DNA of 64,000 bases from Echinarachnius parma (Eukaryota > Echinodermata > Echinoidea > Clypeasteroida > Echinarachniidae), in NCBI GenBank assembly GCA_037951105.1, contig JBAMJV010003383.1:1-64000 (forward strand). Reading direction: 5' to 3'. Under the pieces are notes generated by a model. That model did no database searches. It was not told where the DNA came from and saw nothing but the letters and a program-made list of their open reading frames with translations. The position numbers and the translations under genes are program-made. This document shows, piece after piece, positions 48,001 to 51,240 of the stretch (its first letter is position 1; each line of letters starts with the position of its first letter).

Positions 48001-50699
48001 TTCACCAACTGTAATTATTTGCTTAATATCTGTAATACCTGAATTAACAAACTTTTAATATGAACATTTGCAGAAAGTAATGTTGTCCTTCTGTATTATG
48101 GGAATTTCTTATACATGTCTTTGTTTTTTAACCCCATCCTGCCATAATGAATACAGCCCAGTGCCACGCAGCTCATTGGAGACCTGTTCAAGTGCTATTA
48201 CAAAAGCGAGCAATCATGCATATAGCAGCAAGGCGATGGTTCTCTTGTTTGAAGAGAGCAGCCAATCGATGGCGTGCTCGCGTGTATATAGCACTTTACC
48301 AATAGAGTGCGTGCAGCCTCTTGGCATGACTTGTTGTTTTTTCGATGAAATTTGTTCTTAACCAACCTCCAACCATTTTTAGCCTACAATTGAATAAATT
48401 AATACGTATGGCTTGCGGTTGCACCATGTATAAGGAGAGGATTGGTAAGTCCTGAGAAGGACTGTTGGTATTCTTCCTAAAAATTGAATAATTGCAGTGA
48501 TTGGAATAAAAAAACTAATGCAGATTTTATGTTTTCTAGGAAAGAGTCAATTTCCATAGGATGTGTACACAAATCACAACATCAAACCTTTTCTGAGCTG
48601 ACATTCACTTACACAAGGTCGCGTGACATTGTGACGGTATGCCCTGTCGTCACAAATTTGGTTCTAAAATATGCACAAGATCTTTGGGGACATACTGTAT
48701 TTCTAATGAAGTTTTGTTGATTTGGACAATGATACTAGATCCCTTCAAACCATTATAACACGTTTTGACTAAATAATGTGTTTGGGTGCTCTTGTTTTTT
48801 TGCCTGCACATATTTTTTCAATTCTTTTAGTCTTTTAAATAATGTATTATTGCTTCAGCGTTACATTTTTTCGTAACCAGCCGTTTTGATGTAATACGTC
48901 TGTTTAAATATCTTCATTTCCATTATTTGCTAACAGAAAACTGCGCGAGCGGAAGCCCAACCAGATCCTGCTTTACCTATCCAGTTCACTCCTGTGTCTT
49001 TACATCTGTTTCCTGCTAGTGCTGATCCTGGACACGTCACGTGACGTGGATGAGGTAGACCCGATACCATGCAGCGTGCTGGCCGGTGCCCTGCATTACT
49101 TCCTACTGGCATCTATCTTCTGGATGGCCGTAGAGGGCTACAACATGTACCTCATGTTTGTCCTGGTGATAAAGACACATCGTCCATTTTTTATGAGGAA
49201 GGCTTCGCTGTTTGCATGGGGTAATTCGTAATACATTATATTTATTTTGAATTCCCGTGTGTTGAATGTCATGAACAATGTAGGGAAATTATATAAGTTG
49301 ATGAATTGAAGAAATTTAAGAAAAAGTATAATTACATTTTAAAATGGTGTGACCCATTGGTGTGACTCCCCAGCTAGCCACCTGACATCGGGCCGATGTC
49401 GGAAGTTGGTTGGCGGATGTCGGCATATCGCCGTTGGCTCGAGGTTAAAATGTCCGCCAGCCCAACATCGTCACGACGTCATTTTTGTGATATATTGGCA
49501 TAACGTCATTTTCCGACAATGGCCCAACATCATGTCATAGTTGGGCCATTGTCGGAAAATGACGTTATGCCAATATATCACAAAAATGACGTCGTGACGA
49601 TGTTGGGCTGGCGGACATTTTAACCTCGAGCCAACGGCGATATGCCGACATCCGCCAACCAACTTCCGACATCGGCCCGACGTCAGGTGGCTAGCTGGGT
49701 CAGTGTGACTCAGTGAGGAGATTATTTTGAGCCATGCATGACGTGTATATTTTGTTTCTCTTCATTTTTTGGAACATTGTATAATAATTAACTTATTCCT
49801 TGCTAGCTTATTCCTTGCTAGATGTGCGTTGTTTTCTCTGTTCAATATACCTTATGCCGCTTGTTATGCAACATTACTGTCAATTGGCACTAACAGCATA
49901 TACATTGTTTGGTTTAGAAAGACAACATGAAAAACATTATAGTTATATGTGTCATCAATTTGTATTCATGTTTAACTTCCAGGAACCCCGCTTATTGTTG
50001 TTGGCATAGCGGCAGGTGTTACTAGGCAGCACTATGCAAACAGAGACGTGTAAGTAGGCCTTTAAATCATATATTACTTTGTATTCTTCATAAAAGTTAG
50101 TCTATCCGTTTAGTTCTTTGTTTTGTTGTACATTAATGAAAGTTTAATAAACCACATTGTACAATTGTTTAATTAATGCCCAATAAATAGTAAACAAATG
50201 TACACATGCGGTATTATGACTTTCCAAATCATTAGTTTTGGAAAATCATCGTTTTAATAGGTTATGCCATTCAATTAAATTGTATTTTGAACATGGGTCA
50301 AATGATAGGCCTACGGTTGCTTAACAATTAAATACCTTTCTTTCCAGTTGTTTCATCACGATGTATCCTATTATTGGGGGCGTTCTCATCCCTGTTGCGG
50401 TTGTCATGGTGTATAATGTCAGCGTCTTCATTCGCGTGATGAGAAGACTCGGCAAGACCGTGAAGGGACGATCCGTTGACAAGACACAGAAGCGACAGGG
50501 ATTGCGACGTCTCCAGAAAGCTGTGTGCATCATGCTGCTGATGGGACTTACCTGGGCCGTTGGTTACCTCAACCTGATCTACTCGACCAGCGAGGTCGTG
50601 AAGGGAATCTTCATCGTGCTCAACTCCTTGCAGGGGTTCTTCATATTCATGCTCTACTGCGTGCGACAGCCGACCGTGCGGAAGCTGTGGCAGAAATAG
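2937..50699 (+). CDS. Adhesion GPCR gene with lectin, EGF-array, sushi, Ig, SEA and GAIN ectodomain (5' end outside window)
   Basis: This entry gives the span of one multi-exon gene; the exons follow separately. It encodes a cell-surface receptor: a very long modular ectodomain, a GAIN domain with an intact GPS cleavage motif, then seven transmembrane helices. Adhesion GPCRs are normally cut at the GPS and activated by the exposed tethered peptide. The exons were linked by GT..AG boundaries and matching codon phase. From the lectin through the Ig exon all are phase 1-1; the order after that is 1-0, 0-1, 1-1, 1-0, 0-0, 0-0, 0-0, 0-0, 0-2, 2-1, 1-2, 2-stop. The only break is the Ig exon, which is 266 nt instead of a multiple of three. 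SEA plus Ig next to GAIN recalls the vertebrate ADGRF group, while lectin plus EGF recalls invertebrate lineage-specific receptors, so I assign no symbol. The first exons and signal peptide lie left of the window. Confidence 0.85.
3609..4506 (-). mobile_element. TTAA-MITE family B, interrupted by a nested insertion
   Basis: Starts TTAAaggggtagtttagttt and ends ctaccccTTTAA, in reverse orientation relative to 14262. At ~898 bp it is about 350 bp too long for the family. The extra segment, about 4066-4435, is flanked by a 7-bp direct repeat, tggagtt, and contains a ctcgga-rich simple repeat. The 5' end of the insertion (cagtgttgga) resembles hAT termini, but no matching 3' end is visible. Confidence 0.7.
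4908..4960 (+). mobile_element. MITE family A, 5' fragment
   Basis: Carries the family A start (ttgaagagctcacttctaaa, then gcgctaaatccactttcc) and stops at a TTAA where the next element begins. It appears to be the target into which the elements at 4961-5924 inserted. Confidence 0.65.
4961..5396 (+). mobile_element. TTAA-MITE family G
   Basis: Inverted ends TTAAaggggaccaccagg and ggtggtacccttTAA, bounded by TTAA on both sides. The 147-codon open frame inside (4814-5257) crosses the element boundary and resembles no protein I know, so I treat it as chance. Confidence 0.65.
5393..5924 (+). mobile_element. TTAA-MITE family B, full-length copy
   Basis: Shares its first TTAA (5393-5396) with the family G element and ends ctacctctTTAA. 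Same internal blocks as 14262 and 59008. Confidence 0.75.
5925..6786. other. Unassigned intron sequence
   Basis: AT-rich, with no recognised exon or repeat boundary. The 75-codon open frame on the minus strand (6013-6240) has no family features. Confidence 0.5.
6787..7731. mobile_element. Foldback-type element with gttgtttaaa sub-repeats
   Basis: The ends mirror each other (acacagaaaaaa against ttttttgctgtgt). Both shoulders are packed with variants of ttgtttaaacaa. Inside are two inverted arms of ~120 bp (about 6972-7093 and 7252-7375) around a GC-rich loop of ~160 bp. No transposase frame is present. Confidence 0.7.
7895..8326. mobile_element. MITE with gtgacc(t/c)caca terminal inverted repeats
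   Basis: Starts gtgacctcacaccacaaaac and ends with the inverted gttttgtggtgtaaggtcac. Both sides carry attt, a possible 4-bp target duplication. Non-coding. Confidence 0.7.
8327..9003. other. Unassigned intron sequence
   Basis: No exon recognised. It contains a moderately GC-rich stretch near 8900-8990; the open frames there show no domain. Confidence 0.45.
9004..9692 (+). mobile_element. Dispersed ~690-bp element with a palindromic end
   Basis: A second, inverted copy lies at 56771-57486, and the two match along almost their whole length. One end (about 9007-9160) is an imperfect palindrome: acaactaacgaatg pairs with cattcgttagttgt, and the gaggtgggctcaaaat block faces its inverse. No coding capacity and no class assigned. 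Confidence 0.7.
9693..10455. repeat. Intron with a SINE-like module before the first EGF exon
   Basis: Positions about 10205-10380 hold the first copy of a module (gaatactccccagggagtga ... gggaaagcgcaatgacc ... ataaccg...ttattat) that recurs in front of most EGF exons. Its end resembles the gcgctatataaat-ATTATT tails of animal SINEs. The upstream part is unassigned. Confidence 0.5.
10456..10569 (+). CDS. EGF exon 1 of the array
   Basis: A 114-nt, phase 1-1 exon encoding one calcium-binding EGF domain: DINEC start, six cysteines, CASSPC (O-glucose consensus), NGATC (O-fucose consensus) and [12 protein letters not shown] (Asx-hydroxylation consensus). Acceptor ttcacAG, donor GTATGA. It is the outermost copy, separated by 3.5 kb from the next and slightly diverged in silent positions. 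Confidence 0.92.
10655..10720. repeat. (CA)n microsatellite
   Basis: Almost pure CA repeat in the intron just after EGF exon 1. Confidence 0.95.
10845..11037 (+). repeat. SINE-like intronic module
   Basis: Copy of the module with gggaacgtgg, ctagggagtgaac, gaccagggtaataata and gggaatagcgctatta. It is a diverged relative of the copies inside the EGF units. Confidence 0.55.
11548..11945 (-). mobile_element. TTAA-MITE family B, partial
   Basis: Reverse-oriented family B interior and end, with the atcggttcagaaacggctga and gagcatggtggagttat blocks and then tgaactatcccttt. The left end is lost. Confidence 0.65.
12000..12250. repeat. Palindromic ATT/AAT microsatellite with family B ends as arms
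   Basis: From 12061 to 12249 the sequence is a near-perfect palindrome: gctttagtaaccaaaacctg reappears inverted at the far end, and the middle is (AAT)n facing (ATT)n. The poly-isoleucine open frame on the minus strand is an artefact of this repeat. Confidence 0.85.
12290..13410. repeat. Degenerate ~165-bp tandem repeat split by a MITE
   Basis: Diverged units share aagacatatttnt, ggtgttgacat and taaccacaattt motifs. The array is interrupted at a TTAA by the family B element at 12504-13066. Confidence 0.5.
12504..13066 (-). mobile_element. TTAA-MITE family B, full length, reverse orientation
   Basis: Begins TTAAagggataattcat and ends ctatccctTTAA. It is inserted in the tandem repeat at the position that reads (c/g)(a/c)taaccac in neighbouring units, consistent with TTAA target use. 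Confidence 0.7.
14089..14202 (+). CDS. EGF exon 2 of the array
   Basis: 114 nt, phase 1-1, with all six cysteines and the [10 protein letters not shown] start. It differs from the consensus at GIYC (GIHC elsewhere). Acceptor ttcacAG, donor GTATGA. The following intron is enlarged by two MITEs. Confidence 0.92.
14262..14804 (+). mobile_element. TTAA-MITE family B, full length
   Basis: A 543-bp element between TTAA sites, with inverted ends TTAAaggggtagtatagttt and aactaaactaccccTTTAA. The paralogous introns (for example 16705-16720) carry the empty site agtgTTAAtaccc, which proves insertion at TTAA here. Confidence 0.9.
14801..15440 (+). mobile_element. TTAA-MITE family C
   Basis: A 640-bp element with inverted ends TTAAagggagagatccactt and aagtggatctgtcccTTTAA. 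It shares its first TTAA with the end of the family B copy. Its other end rejoins intron sequence exactly at the paralogous empty site. Confidence 0.85.
15895..16008 (+). CDS. EGF exon 3 of the array
   Basis: 114 nt, phase 1-1, of the IDECASSPC / CVDLVNG class. It is base-for-base the same class as exons 8, 10, 12 and 17. Acceptor ttcacAG, donor GTATAT. Confidence 0.92.
16535..16648 (+). CDS. EGF exon 4 of the array
   Basis: 114 nt, phase 1-1, of the INECVSSPC / CTDLVNG class shared with exons 9 and 11 (aca gac codons for TD). Acceptor ttcacAG, donor GTATGA. Confidence 0.92.
17165..17278 (+). CDS. EGF exon 5 of the array
   Basis: 114 nt, phase 1-1, IDECASSPC / CVDLVNG class. The terminal codon differs (acg g) and the downstream CA-rich intron is short, as after exons 13 and 18. 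Donor GTATGG. Confidence 0.92.
17572..17685 (+). CDS. EGF exon 6 of the array
   Basis: 114 nt, phase 1-1, [12 protein letters not shown] class, paired with exon 15 by duplication. It ends GIHCVTG where its twin has GIHCATG. Acceptor catcacAG, donor GTATGG. Confidence 0.92.
18223..18336 (+). CDS. EGF exon 7 of the array
   Basis: 114 nt, phase 1-1, [12 protein letters not shown] class with the act tgt codon pair. The duplicate of it is exon 16. The distance from exon 6 (651 bp) equals that from exon 15 to 16. Confidence 0.92.
18855..18968 (+). CDS. EGF exon 8 of the array
   Basis: 114 nt, phase 1-1, IDECA/CVDLVNG class. It starts the first of two 1,270-bp tandem units (exons 8-9 and 10-11). 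Donor GTATAT. Confidence 0.92.
19494..19607 (+). CDS. EGF exon 9 of the array
   Basis: 114 nt, phase 1-1, INECV class. One silent difference from exon 11 is visible (gtt for gtg in DLV). Confidence 0.92.
20125..20238 (+). CDS. EGF exon 10 of the array
   Basis: 114 nt, phase 1-1, IDECA/CVDLVNG class, exactly 1,270 bp after exon 8 and appearing identical to it. Confidence 0.92.
20764..20877 (+). CDS. EGF exon 11 of the array
   Basis: 114 nt, phase 1-1, INECV class, exactly 1,270 bp after exon 9. Confidence 0.92.
21395..21508 (+). CDS. EGF exon 12 of the array
   Basis: 114 nt, phase 1-1, IDECA/CVDLVNG class, 1,270 bp after exon 10. Its downstream intron matches that of exon 17. Confidence 0.92.
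22005..22118 (+). CDS. EGF exon 13 of the array
   Basis: 114 nt, phase 1-1, INECA class with NCSC in place of NCTC, as in exons 18 and 22. It lies 610 bp after exon 12, the same spacing as exon 17 to 18. Confidence 0.92.
22377..22490 (+). CDS. EGF exon 14 of the array
   Basis: 114 nt, phase 1-1, [12 protein letters not shown] / CVDLVNG class. Twin of exon 19. Acceptor catcacAG, donor GTATGA. Confidence 0.92.
22991..23310. repeat. Tandem/inverted gacgttgggcc repeat at a duplication junction
   Basis: About ten diverged ~30-bp units built on gatgttgggcc and its inverse, with ttgggctggcggacat appearing twice. The same building blocks form the big palindrome at 49369-49699. It sits exactly where the second copy of the ~2.9-kb EGF block begins. 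Confidence 0.75.
23397..23510 (+). CDS. EGF exon 15 of the array
   Basis: 114 nt, phase 1-1, [12 protein letters not shown] class, the twin of exon 6. Only ~85 bp of shared intron survives upstream, because the gacgttgggcc repeat replaces the rest. Confidence 0.92.
24048..24161 (+). CDS. EGF exon 16 of the array
   Basis: 114 nt, phase 1-1, INECA class, the twin of exon 7. Donor GTATGG. Confidence 0.92.
24678..24791 (+). CDS. EGF exon 17 of the array
   Basis: 114 nt, phase 1-1, IDECA/CVDLVNG class. It corresponds to exon 8 on its left flank and to exon 12 on its right flank, as expected if the tandem units 8-11 expanded in the other block. Confidence 0.92.
25288..25401 (+). CDS. EGF exon 18 of the array
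   Basis: 114 nt, phase 1-1, INECA class with NCSC, the twin of exon 13. The following intron keeps ~32 bp of CA-rich sequence lost after exon 13. Confidence 0.92.
25692..25805 (+). CDS. EGF exon 19 of the array
   Basis: 114 nt, phase 1-1, [12 protein letters not shown] class, the twin of exon 14 (one silent difference in NCT is visible). Confidence 0.92.
26303..26320 (+). pseudogene. Truncated EGF exon remnant
   Basis: A complete ttcacAG acceptor is followed by only the first six codons' worth of an EGF exon (DIEEC class). The sequence then jumps into the gtgtaagttcc intron block normally found after an EGF exon. The rest of the exon is deleted. If recognised as an exon, the gtaagt just inside could act as donor. 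Confidence 0.75.
26537..26650 (+). CDS. EGF exon 20 of the array (diverged)
   Basis: 114 nt, phase 1-1. More diverged than the others: [13 protein letters not shown] and CMDFVNG. All six cysteines and the glycosylation consensus positions are kept. Acceptor ttcacAG, donor GTTTGG, which is weaker than the GTATG of its neighbours. Confidence 0.88.
26811..27052. mobile_element. MITE family A inside the EGF array
   Basis: Begins atatgaagagctttcaacca and ends gagctcttcatat, with internal mirrored gcgctaaatcc / gcgccttttgg blocks. Confidence 0.75.
27168..27281 (+). pseudogene. EGF exon 21, acceptor lost
   Basis: The 114-nt frame is open and has six cysteines and a good donor (GTATGG). The usual gaattcacAG before the exon is collapsed to cttgtctc, so no AG lies at or near the start. 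The calcium-site residue is also changed: INAC instead of INEC, plus ICKELVNG instead of TCTDLVNG. Because the exon is phase 1-1, skipping it keeps the frame. Confidence 0.8.
27523..27636 (+). CDS. EGF exon 22, last of the array
   Basis: 114 nt, phase 1-1, [12 protein letters not shown] class with NCSC and a unique GIHCDTG end. Acceptor attacAG, donor GTATGA. Confidence 0.92.
27889..28077 (+). CDS. Sushi/CCP domain exon
   Basis: 189 nt, phase 1-1, one complete 63-residue complement-control-protein module. It opens [10 protein letters not shown], has [18 protein letters not shown] in the middle, and ends [11 protein letters not shown]. Six cysteines are present, where the usual module has four; the extra pair (DATC, GQC) may form an added disulfide. 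Sushi modules mediate protein or glycan binding outside the cell. Acceptor gatAG with a weak tract, donor GTATGT. Confidence 0.88.
28078..29251. other. Intron, mostly unassigned
   Basis: No exon recognised. Positions 29163-29225 carry an inverted SINE-like tail (tataataataaaacatttatatagcgc). Confidence 0.5.
29252..29509 (+). CDS. Exon with two EGF domains
   Basis: 258 nt, phase 1-1, 86 codons. The first module has six cysteines from [10 protein letters not shown] to NGIVCS. The second is a calcium-binding EGF starting [12 protein letters not shown] and ending DGRQCI. The sequence is GC-richer than the array EGFs and does not derive from them recently. The start was chosen at the acceptor tcgaacAG, which gives the required phase; the pyrimidine tract there is poor. 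Donor GTATAG. Confidence 0.82.
   Translation, partial: SLISAPRCPASAPLLPSASQDSTRIRASALSGTERRTTPTVSCARTLTSVGCSLHRATPMRCATIWRETTSASVTRGTRVMGDSV
29936..31290. mobile_element. Probable composite TE region ending next to an EGF exon
   Basis: The left edge (gtgccgtcacactatagccac) and right edge (gtagctaatgtgacgggggt) are imperfect inverted repeats. The inside holds repeated cgctctgtctgcgttctcg / caaagcgcaggggaaac blocks (29960 and 30188) and a microsatellite. The boundaries are only approximate. Confidence 0.4.
30375..30561. repeat. (GGT/AGT)n microsatellite
   Basis: Pure trinucleotide-type tract of gtagtg/gtggta. All the long glycine/serine, valine and threonine frames over it are artefacts. Confidence 0.95.
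31298..31435 (+). CDS. EGF exon downstream of the sushi region
   Basis: 138 nt, phase 1-1, 46 codons, one EGF module: [14 protein letters not shown], then DGTYSCTC, then INCNTI. Donor GTAAGA is strong. The acceptor ggtatcAG has no pyrimidine tract, because the sequence just upstream is the end of a probable mobile element. Confidence 0.85.
31671..31943 (-). mobile_element. TTAA-MITE family B fragment
   Basis: Reverse-oriented start and interior of family B, broken off at the TTAA where the next copy begins. Confidence 0.6.
31944..32492 (+). mobile_element. TTAA-MITE family B, full-length variant
   Basis: TTAAagggatagttgagttc to aacttaactatcccTTTAA, with the gggacccca block inside. It is nested in the preceding fragment. 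Confidence 0.7.
32654..32821. mobile_element. Short MITE with gggccccgttgcag ends
   Basis: 168 bp. The ends agggccccgttgcagaaaga and its exact inverse are followed by mirrored atcgatcgtaagtt blocks. The whole element could fold into one hairpin. Confidence 0.85.
32915..32954. repeat. (TG)n microsatellite
   Basis: Pure TG tract of ~40 bp in the intron before the Ig exon. Confidence 0.9.
33058..33094. repeat. Poly-C run
   Basis: A single run of about 37 C. Its length is probably uncertain in any assembly. Confidence 0.9.
33634..33899 (+). CDS. Ig-like domain exon with internal 1-nt frameshift
   Basis: The first frame gives an Ig fold start: [10 protein letters not shown], then [10 protein letters not shown], then GPHSLYI. 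The remainder of the domain is one frame over: [15 protein letters not shown], the classic D-x-G-x-Y-x-C end, then RAKLRLK. The switch lies near 33804-33812, where one base appears to be missing. The exon is 266 nt, while every other exon here from the lectin through the last EGF is a multiple of three, with phase 1-1. Read as is, translation stops seven codons into the next exon. This could be a sequencing error, an allele or a real inactivating change. Skipping this exon would keep the frame. Confidence 0.8.
33900..36621. other. Long intron, partly unassigned
   Basis: No exon recognised in 2.7 kb. It holds a tandem repeat at about 35255-36015 and a SINE-like tail at 36199-36236. Confidence 0.5.
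35255..36015. repeat. Degenerate tandem repeat of roughly 150-160 bp
   Basis: About five diverged units share attgtcaccaaactt, ggtacat...atctt, gtcaaaggtcaa and cgcgatatctca motifs. Confidence 0.7.
36622..36731 (+). CDS. SEA domain, first exon
   Basis: 110 nt, phase 1 to 0. Encodes [20 protein letters not shown], then [10 protein letters not shown]: the first strand and helix of a SEA domain. Acceptor tcaaAG, donor GTAAGC. Together with 38773-38986 it makes one SEA module, as found before the GAIN domain in ADGRF-type receptors. Confidence 0.85.
37283..38438 (+). mobile_element. TTAA-MITE family B, split by a nested element
   Basis: Family B blocks are recognisable on both sides (cattggcttcaaccat ... 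tagagagatcatcaacaact ... ctactccTTTAA). The host copy is interrupted at its internal gaTTAAatagag motif. Confidence 0.7.
37371..38148. mobile_element. TTAA element with ccctaaaaaggccgg ends, nested in family B
   Basis: Left end TTAAccctaaaaaggccggg, right end ccggccttattagggTTAA, each with a G/C homopolymer next to ggcattatggccc. TTAA flanks both sides, and the host B sequence resumes directly after. Confidence 0.85.
38773..38986 (+). CDS. SEA domain, second exon, with GSVIV motif
   Basis: 214 nt, phase 0 to 1. Continues the SEA module: [21 protein letters not shown], then a helix ([12 protein letters not shown]). In SEA domains that cleave themselves, the break is between G and S of GSVVV; here the motif is GSVIV. 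Acceptor ctctttAG, donor GTAATT. Confidence 0.88.
39167..39283 (+). CDS. Cys-rich (hormone-receptor-like) region, first exon
   Basis: 117 nt, phase 1-1. Encodes [17 protein letters not shown], then [10 protein letters not shown]. The C-P-P...T-x-x-G pattern, a G-x-x-[TA] strand and the second C match the HormR-like region that precedes GAIN in many adhesion GPCRs. Acceptor tttcatAG, donor GTAAGT. Confidence 0.75.
40062..40207 (+). CDS. Cys-rich (hormone-receptor-like) region, second exon, entering GAIN
   Basis: 146 nt, phase 1 to 0. Has [22 protein letters not shown] and then a helix start, [11 protein letters not shown]. The C-S-W...P-x-x-x-C core fits the HormR-like family. Acceptor aaacAG is weak; donor GTAATG. 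Confidence 0.78.
40491..40886 (+). mobile_element. TTAA-MITE family D
   Basis: TTAAagggatctagtaactt to atgttactaagtcccTTTAA. It shares the cagggtattgtgtgaaaatt interior with 61462-61769 and 43825-44205. Confidence 0.75.
41290..41436 (+). CDS. GAIN domain, subdomain A helices
   Basis: 147 nt, phase 0-0, 49 codons. An all-helical, acidic stretch with heptad-like [12 protein letters not shown] and [15 protein letters not shown], as expected for GAIN subdomain A. Acceptor ttttctAG, donor GTAATT. Confidence 0.85.
41437..42583. other. Intron, nothing recognised
   Basis: No exon or named repeat seen; a short poly-A run lies near 42370. Confidence 0.5.
42584..42772 (+). CDS. GAIN domain, middle exon
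   Basis: 189 nt, phase 0-0, 63 codons. It continues the helices ([17 protein letters not shown], ...QNAPSRVV-like helix, [14 protein letters not shown]) with one N-glycosylation sequon, NTS. Acceptor tttgtAG, donor GTAAAC. Confidence 0.85.
42900..43551. mobile_element. MITE with perfect ~30-bp terminal inverted repeats
   Basis: Starts cagtcaggaccactttcgct and ends with the exact inverse, agcgaaagtggtcctgactg. A 5-bp direct repeat, gtaaa, flanks both ends. The 652-bp interior has no transposase frame. Confidence 0.9.
43825..44205 (+). mobile_element. TTAA-MITE family D, second copy
   Basis: Shares cacatgtgcaaaaagtgatg-type start blocks and the acttagtcccTTTAA end with 40491-40886. The left end is degraded. 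Confidence 0.65.
44357..44746 (+). CDS. GAIN domain, subdomain B exon
   Basis: 390 nt, phase 0-0, 130 codons. Beta-rich stretch including [49 protein letters not shown] and [10 protein letters not shown]. The last is the usual strand pair just before the GPS. Acceptor taacAG, donor GTAAGA. Confidence 0.9.
45086..45223 (+). CDS. GPS motif and tethered agonist exon
   Basis: 138 nt, phase 0-0, 46 codons. Reads [32 protein letters not shown]. All canonical GPS features are present: two tryptophans, four cysteines and HLT. Autoproteolysis in this family occurs between L and T, so the freed agonist would begin TNFGILM. Acceptor atttcAG, donor GTAAGT. Confidence 0.95.
45322..45420. repeat. Short inverted repeat in intron
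   Basis: attttccgggaaaact and agttttcccggaaaat face each other across ~60 bp, with further pairing inside. No function assigned. Confidence 0.6.
45572..45696 (+). CDS. 7TM core: extracellular lead-in and TM1
   Basis: 125 nt, phase 0-2. Begins DIYGEEG right after the tethered agonist and runs into TM1 ([20 protein letters not shown]). Acceptor cttatAG, donor GTATGT. The frame stays open past the donor to 45850, but continuity of TM1-TM2 shows the splice. Confidence 0.9.
45697..48936. other. 3.2-kb intron between TM1 and TM2, mostly unassigned
   Basis: No exon recognised. It includes a GC-rich block with cgcgcg motifs (47620-47715), a small hairpin (47910-47990), and a degraded relative of TTAA family D ending near 48747. 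Confidence 0.5.
48937..49220 (+). CDS. 7TM core: TM2, TM3 and start of TM4
   Basis: 284 nt, phase 2-1. Shows the conserved first loop ([11 protein letters not shown]), TM2, and the TM3 cysteine in [13 protein letters not shown] followed by [16 protein letters not shown]. Then come the second loop and [10 protein letters not shown]. These match the adhesion/secretin (class B) pattern. Acceptor gctaacAG, donor GTAATT. Confidence 0.95.
49369..49699. repeat. 331-bp near-perfect palindrome
   Basis: Two arms of 159 bp (49369-49527 and 49541-49699) are complementary with one mismatch that I can find, around a 13-nt spacer. Built of the same gacgttgggcc / ggctggcggacat blocks as 22991-23310. It lies in the intron between the TM3 and TM4-5 exons. 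Confidence 0.95.
49983..50049 (+). CDS. 7TM core: TM4 and second extracellular loop
   Basis: 67 nt, phase 1-2. Encodes [18 protein letters not shown] and then ANRD. The very short exon supplies TM4 and the start of the second extracellular loop. Acceptor ttccAG, donor GTAAGT; the competing upstream GT would break the phase. Confidence 0.92.
50348..50699 (+). CDS. 7TM core: TM5-TM7 and stop codon
   Basis: 352 nt from phase 2 to a TAG stop. Starts with the loop cysteine (VCFITMYP; family members usually have CW). Then come TM5, the third intracellular loop ([16 protein letters not shown]), TM6 ([13 protein letters not shown]) and TM7 ([18 protein letters not shown]). After TM7 only about a dozen residues remain, ending RKLWQK. 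The 176-codon minus-strand frame over this exon is a shadow. Confidence 0.95.
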
Positions 50700-51240
50700 C
50701 ATTATCCATCGTGTCCCACTAGTGGAGCTGAGACAGCCAATCAATAACGCAGCTCCATGCACGTACGACTCCGGCTGGTCCGTAAGACATGGCGCTGTCC
50801 TTTGCGCATACCCGACCTCGGCGATGCAGTCACTTTCATCTGCAACATCGAAATGCACTACTTAAATGCGCACAGGGAAGTGACGTGCGCGCTATGAAGC
50901 TTACCTACGTCCTACGCTAAAGATTTGCGCGTGTGTCACGCTTACGTATGAATCCGGCTGGTTCGTAAGACATGGCGCTGGCCTGTGCGCATACCCGAAT
51001 TCGACTACTCAATCACTTTAATCTGCAACATCGATATGTACTACTGTAACTGTACATTTAATGTTAAATTCTACCCTGAATGCTAGTATGATACAAAATT
51101 ATTAGAGGTGCCGATTAAAAGGTCACCGGAACCAAATTATATCTACAAATTCGTATCAATTACAAAAGTAGTTGATTTGATGTCTATTAGGTAAAATTGA
51201 TTGTAAAGATGTACAAATGTATAATTTGTGTATATATGCT
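50700..51240 (+). other. Probable 3' UTR with a diverged tandem duplication
   Basis: 50756-50865 and 50941-51044 are diverged direct copies sharing ggctggtccgtaagacatgg-type and gcgcatacccga blocks (period ~185 bp). I saw no clear polyadenylation signal, so the transcript end is not placed. Confidence 0.55.

Noticed and set aside
50328..50858. 176-codon minus-strand frame
   Set aside because: Antisense shadow of the conserved TM5-TM7 exon.
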